NCBI RefSeq assembly: GCF_900169065.1
Contig: NZ_FXZB01000003.1
Location: forward strand, 124,001 to 188,000
Direction: 5' to 3'
Source: Brevibacterium aurantiacum
GTDB lineage: Bacteria > Actinomycetota > Actinomycetes > Actinomycetales > Brevibacteriaceae
DNA: 64,000 nucleotides
Shown here in pieces: positions 61,732 through 64,000 of this stretch (its first letter is position 1; each line of letters begins with the position of its first letter). A model generated the notes under the pieces. It was not told where the DNA came from. It did not search any database and worked only from the letters and a program-made list of their open reading frames with translations. A program made the translations under genes and the position numbers.

Positions 61732-64000
61732 CTAATCGAAGAGAGTATCTGTGATCTCTTTCGCGATGAACCGTGCGTGCAGAATCGGGGTTCTGGCTGG
61801 ATCAATCGATGCTGGTGGCACCCATGCAGGGCGTCCGTCCTTCAGCATTATGGTGTGCCAGTCCGATTCGTCGATCAGATGGTGGTGCGACCCGCATGCC
61901 AGTGTCAGATTATTGACATCGGTCTTACCCTCTTGCGACCACGGAACTATATGGTGAGCGTCGCACCACCCAGGTGGAGTGTCGCAACCGGGAAATGTAC
62001 AGCCCTGGTCTCTGCTGGAAATGATTGCCAACTGCTTCGAGGTGGCGAATCGTCGTTCTGTCGCAAGTTCCATGCTCTTCGTCTTCTCACTCATGAGGTG
62101 GAAGAACACCGAACCGTTCAGCCCTTCATAGGAGGCCGTCTGCATCGGAAAGGGTGCTTCTGCGTCGGTGGCTGCGCGACCGGACTGCTTTGCGAGGTCC
62201 TCGGCTTTCGCTGTGACCACGAGCGCGAAGGGCGCACCCGCCATCACTCGTTTCATTTCGATTCGGCCGATCATTGTCGCGAATCGTTCGTAGATCCTGT
62301 TCTTCACGCTCGGCTGTCGGCCGGCCATCGCCACAGTGGAGCCGTCTTCTCTCACGCCATATCCACGCGGTACGTCACCGAACCCGGCGCCGCCTGCTCT
62401 CTCTGACTCTCCCAGCCCGTCAGCGGTTTGGTTGTCGAAACCGAATTCCAGAGAAGGGTCAAGCGCGTCCGCACGATCACCGTGCAGCACTTGCGCGTAT
62501 ACGTCGACCACTTCCTGATCTGCCGCCGAGATGGCATCCGCTGCGGAAGTGGCGTCCGCTGCGGCTGCGTCCGTATCCGCGTCCGCACCTGTGCCAGCTT
62601 CGCTCTGCTGAGCCGTTGCTGAGGTCGCTTCGCCGTCGACTTTGATGCGCGAGGTGAGGTGTCCGCTCATGATTCCGCCAGTGACTGGATCCAGGACTCC
62701 TTTGAGGGCCCAAGTTCCGTCTTTTCGCTGACGCAGGCTGACTGAGAAGTCATCACGTTTCGGCGCTTCGTCAGGCAGTTCACCATCGGGGTCGAGCCAT
62801 CCGAGAATCTCGTTGAATAGCTGCTGTATGTCCTTCACACGCACCGAGGGCGCCTTTTCGACCAAGATTCGTTCCGCTTCCAGACGGTCTTCCTGACTGA
62901 TCCGAAGCGGAAGGTGCCTCAGGCACCCGATGATCGCGCTGGCCTGGGTCGCTGAAAGCAACCCCTTCTGCAGTGCTTCAGAAACTATGGGAAACACCGG
63001 TGCGATCGGATCGCCGCTGAAACTGACCTGGTCTCCCAGTTTTTCTGCCAACTCGGATCTCCGGTAGGCCTCTCGTTCTGAGAGGTTGAGACGATTCTGG
63101 ACCAGCGCCTTCGTCGTCTTTGCACCGTAGTCTCGAGGAGTTCCCACTCGCTCGAACACGGAAAGTGTCACGACTGAGAGTGATTCGACCAGTCGGTTAA
63201 CTGTCTCCAGCCCGTCCATCACTGTGATCGCTTCGCCGGGGCCTAAAGGGCGGTTGCACGAGTGGAGATCGCCGACGAGTGTTTGAAGATCTTGGATGCT
63301 GTTGACGACTTCGGGAGCGATGCGCGCCAAGTCCGTCCAGGCGTGCTCGTCTAGTAGAGGATGCTCCGATTCGAGACCAGTCTCGGATGCGTGCACACTC
63401 TCGGTGCCGATGGCACCGGCTTGTCCTGTACTGTCTCGGACGTCCTGAGGTTTTGGCTCACCGTGGGTTTCTTCGCCATCCAGGGATGTTGCCCAGTCGT
63501 CGTCTTCGCTGGTGCCTGTTCCGCCTTCGCCGTCACTGCGCTCGGCCCCCTCGTCCTTCCTGTGCATCCACGCTTCTTTTTCGGCGTCGATCTCTGCCGC
63601 ACGCCTTTTGAGTTCGGCTCTCGCATCCGGATCATCAGCACTCGCCTGCCACGGGTTCCGACCAACCCAACGCTCCCGCAGCTCATCCTCTGATGACTCG
63701 ACAGCGCTGGTGGGAGCACCGGGCTCAACTGACTCCGTGGAGTCCGCGGATGCACCGGGCTCGTCAGGCGCGGCGGGTTCTGTGAGTGTGTCGTTCTCTG
63801 TCGGCTCGGAGGATTCGAGTGGATGCTCGGCATCGGCAAACTCGAAATCATCTGGGGGTGGAGTGGCCACTTCGTCGAAGCGATCAGCCAGTGGGTGACC
63901 ATCGAGGTCAAAACCTGCTTCGCGCAGAAGTTCTCGATACGTGCGAGTCTCGTGGCTCTCTTCAGCGGTGTTCTCTTCGGCCGTGCTCTCGCCAACGCGC
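61732..64000 (-). CDS. DUF222/HNH endonuclease-domain protein (5' end beyond window)
   Basis: At least 756 residues. The frame remains open through the right edge, so the start is not in the window; a GTG at 63870 exists, but coding-like residues continue upstream (RTYRELLREAGFDLDGHPL). The N-terminal part is strongly acidic and Ser/Pro-rich, the middle is the DUF222 region (GLETVNRLVESLSVVTLSV; LSEREAYRRSELAEKLG), and the HNH motif lies about 80 residues from the C-terminus (CTFPGC, CDAHHIVPWS, CGSHHHLID). DUF222-HNH proteins occur in many copies in actinobacterial genomes. Role not settled. Confidence 0.88.
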   Translation of the reverse strand, partial: RVGESTAEENTAEESHETRTYRELLREAGFDLDGHPLADRFDEVATPPPDDFEFADAEHPLESSEPTENDTLTEPAAPDEPGASADSTESVEPGAPTSAVESSEDELRERWVGRNPWQASADDPDARAELKRRAAEIDAEKEAWMHRKDEGAERSDGEGGTGTSEDDDWATSLDGEETHGEPKPQDVRDSTGQAGAIGTESVHASETGLESEHPLLDEHAWTDLARIAPEVVNSIQDLQTLVGDLHSCNRPLGPGEAITVMDGLETVNRLVESLSVVTLSVFERVGTPRDYGAKTTKALVQNRLNLSEREAYRRSELAEKLGDQVSFSGDPIAPVFPIVSEALQKGLLSATQASAIIGCLRHLPLRISQEDRLEAERILVEKAPSVRVKDIQQLFNEILGWLDPDGELPDEAPKRDDFSVSLRQRKDGTWALKGVLDPVTGGIMSGHLTSRIKVDGEATSATAQQSEAGTGADADTDAAAADATSAADAISAADQEVVDVYAQVLHGDRADALDPSLEFGFDNQTADGLGESERAGGAGFGDVPRGYGVREDGSTVAMAGRQPSVKNRIYERFATMIGRIEMKRVMAGAPFALVVTAKAEDLAKQSGRAATDAEAPFPMQTASYEGLNGSVFFHLMSEKTKSMELATERRFATSKQLAIISSRDQGCTFPGCDTPPGWCDAHHIVPWSQEGKTDVNNLTLACGSHHHLIDESDWHTIMLKDGRPAWVPPASIDPARTPILHARFIAKEITDTLFD

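Overview
The window is 64 kb of high-GC (roughly two-thirds G+C) actinobacterial chromosome. Mycothiol genes (mshA; S-(hydroxymethyl)mycothiol dehydrogenase), CarD, the SenX3/RegX3 pair, a PknA/B-type kinase and heavy use of GTG starts with 4-nt ATGA/GTGA overlaps all point to the Actinobacteria. The gene content suggests Micrococcales, and Brevibacterium is my best guess (inference, not tested). I see no insertion sequence, prophage, CRISPR array, rRNA operon or replication origin. There is one tRNA gene, tRNA-Thr(TGT).

Layout. 0-9.4 kb: the tail of an unknown gene, a ThrE-type exporter with an amidohydrolase, a GDSL hydrolase with a kynurenine-formamidase-like hydrolase, a PaaX-type regulator with tryptophan 2,3-dioxygenase, and a protealysin/emfourin protease-inhibitor pair. 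The protease pair is divergent from an ArsR-like regulator across a set of palindromic half-sites. 9.5-17.8 kb: a two-component system, an MFS transporter, an AarF/ABC1 kinase gene broken by an in-frame TAG, a small membrane protein, a lipoprotein, tRNA-Thr and a membrane-anchored DsbA-like protein. 17.9-27 kb: a Ser/Thr kinase divergent from otsA-otsB, two overlapping lacI-type regulators, and an operon of a catalytically degenerate SugC/MsmK-like ATPase with a DUF4032 protein. 27-38.7 kb: an SDR oxidoreductase, a permease, rlmB and cysS, a MetP/MetS sodium symporter, a formaldehyde-detoxification pair (mscR plus a metallo-hydrolase), a second amino-acid permease and a PanE-like protein. 38.7-52.8 kb: a core block of ispF, ispD, carD, a lipoprotein, regX3, senX3, phoU, gpmA, a YbjN protein, mshA and DUF2516, with EamA/LysR, a BASS symporter and a GNAT protein placed in it. 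52.9-64 kb: azlD-azlC with an XRE-cupin regulator, a FUSC-like membrane protein, pepN, an NlpC/P60 hydrolase, an LLM flavin oxidoreductase and a DUF222/HNH protein that runs off the right edge.

How the genes fit together. Central functions are trehalose synthesis (otsAB), MEP-pathway isoprenoids (ispDF), phosphate signalling (senX3-regX3-phoU), mycothiol synthesis and its use in formaldehyde oxidation (mshA, mscR), and translation (cysS, rlmB, tRNA-Thr). Around these are amino-acid transporters and catabolic genes (thrE-like, azlCD, metPS-like, two APC permeases, kynA), which suggests an amino-acid-using lifestyle.

Points most worth a second look are the TAG inside aarF, the degenerate ATPase/kinase-like DUF4032 pair, the protealysin-emfourin module with its operator, the apparent CTG start of ispD, and a strongly over-represented decamer (CACCTCGGCG and its complement).
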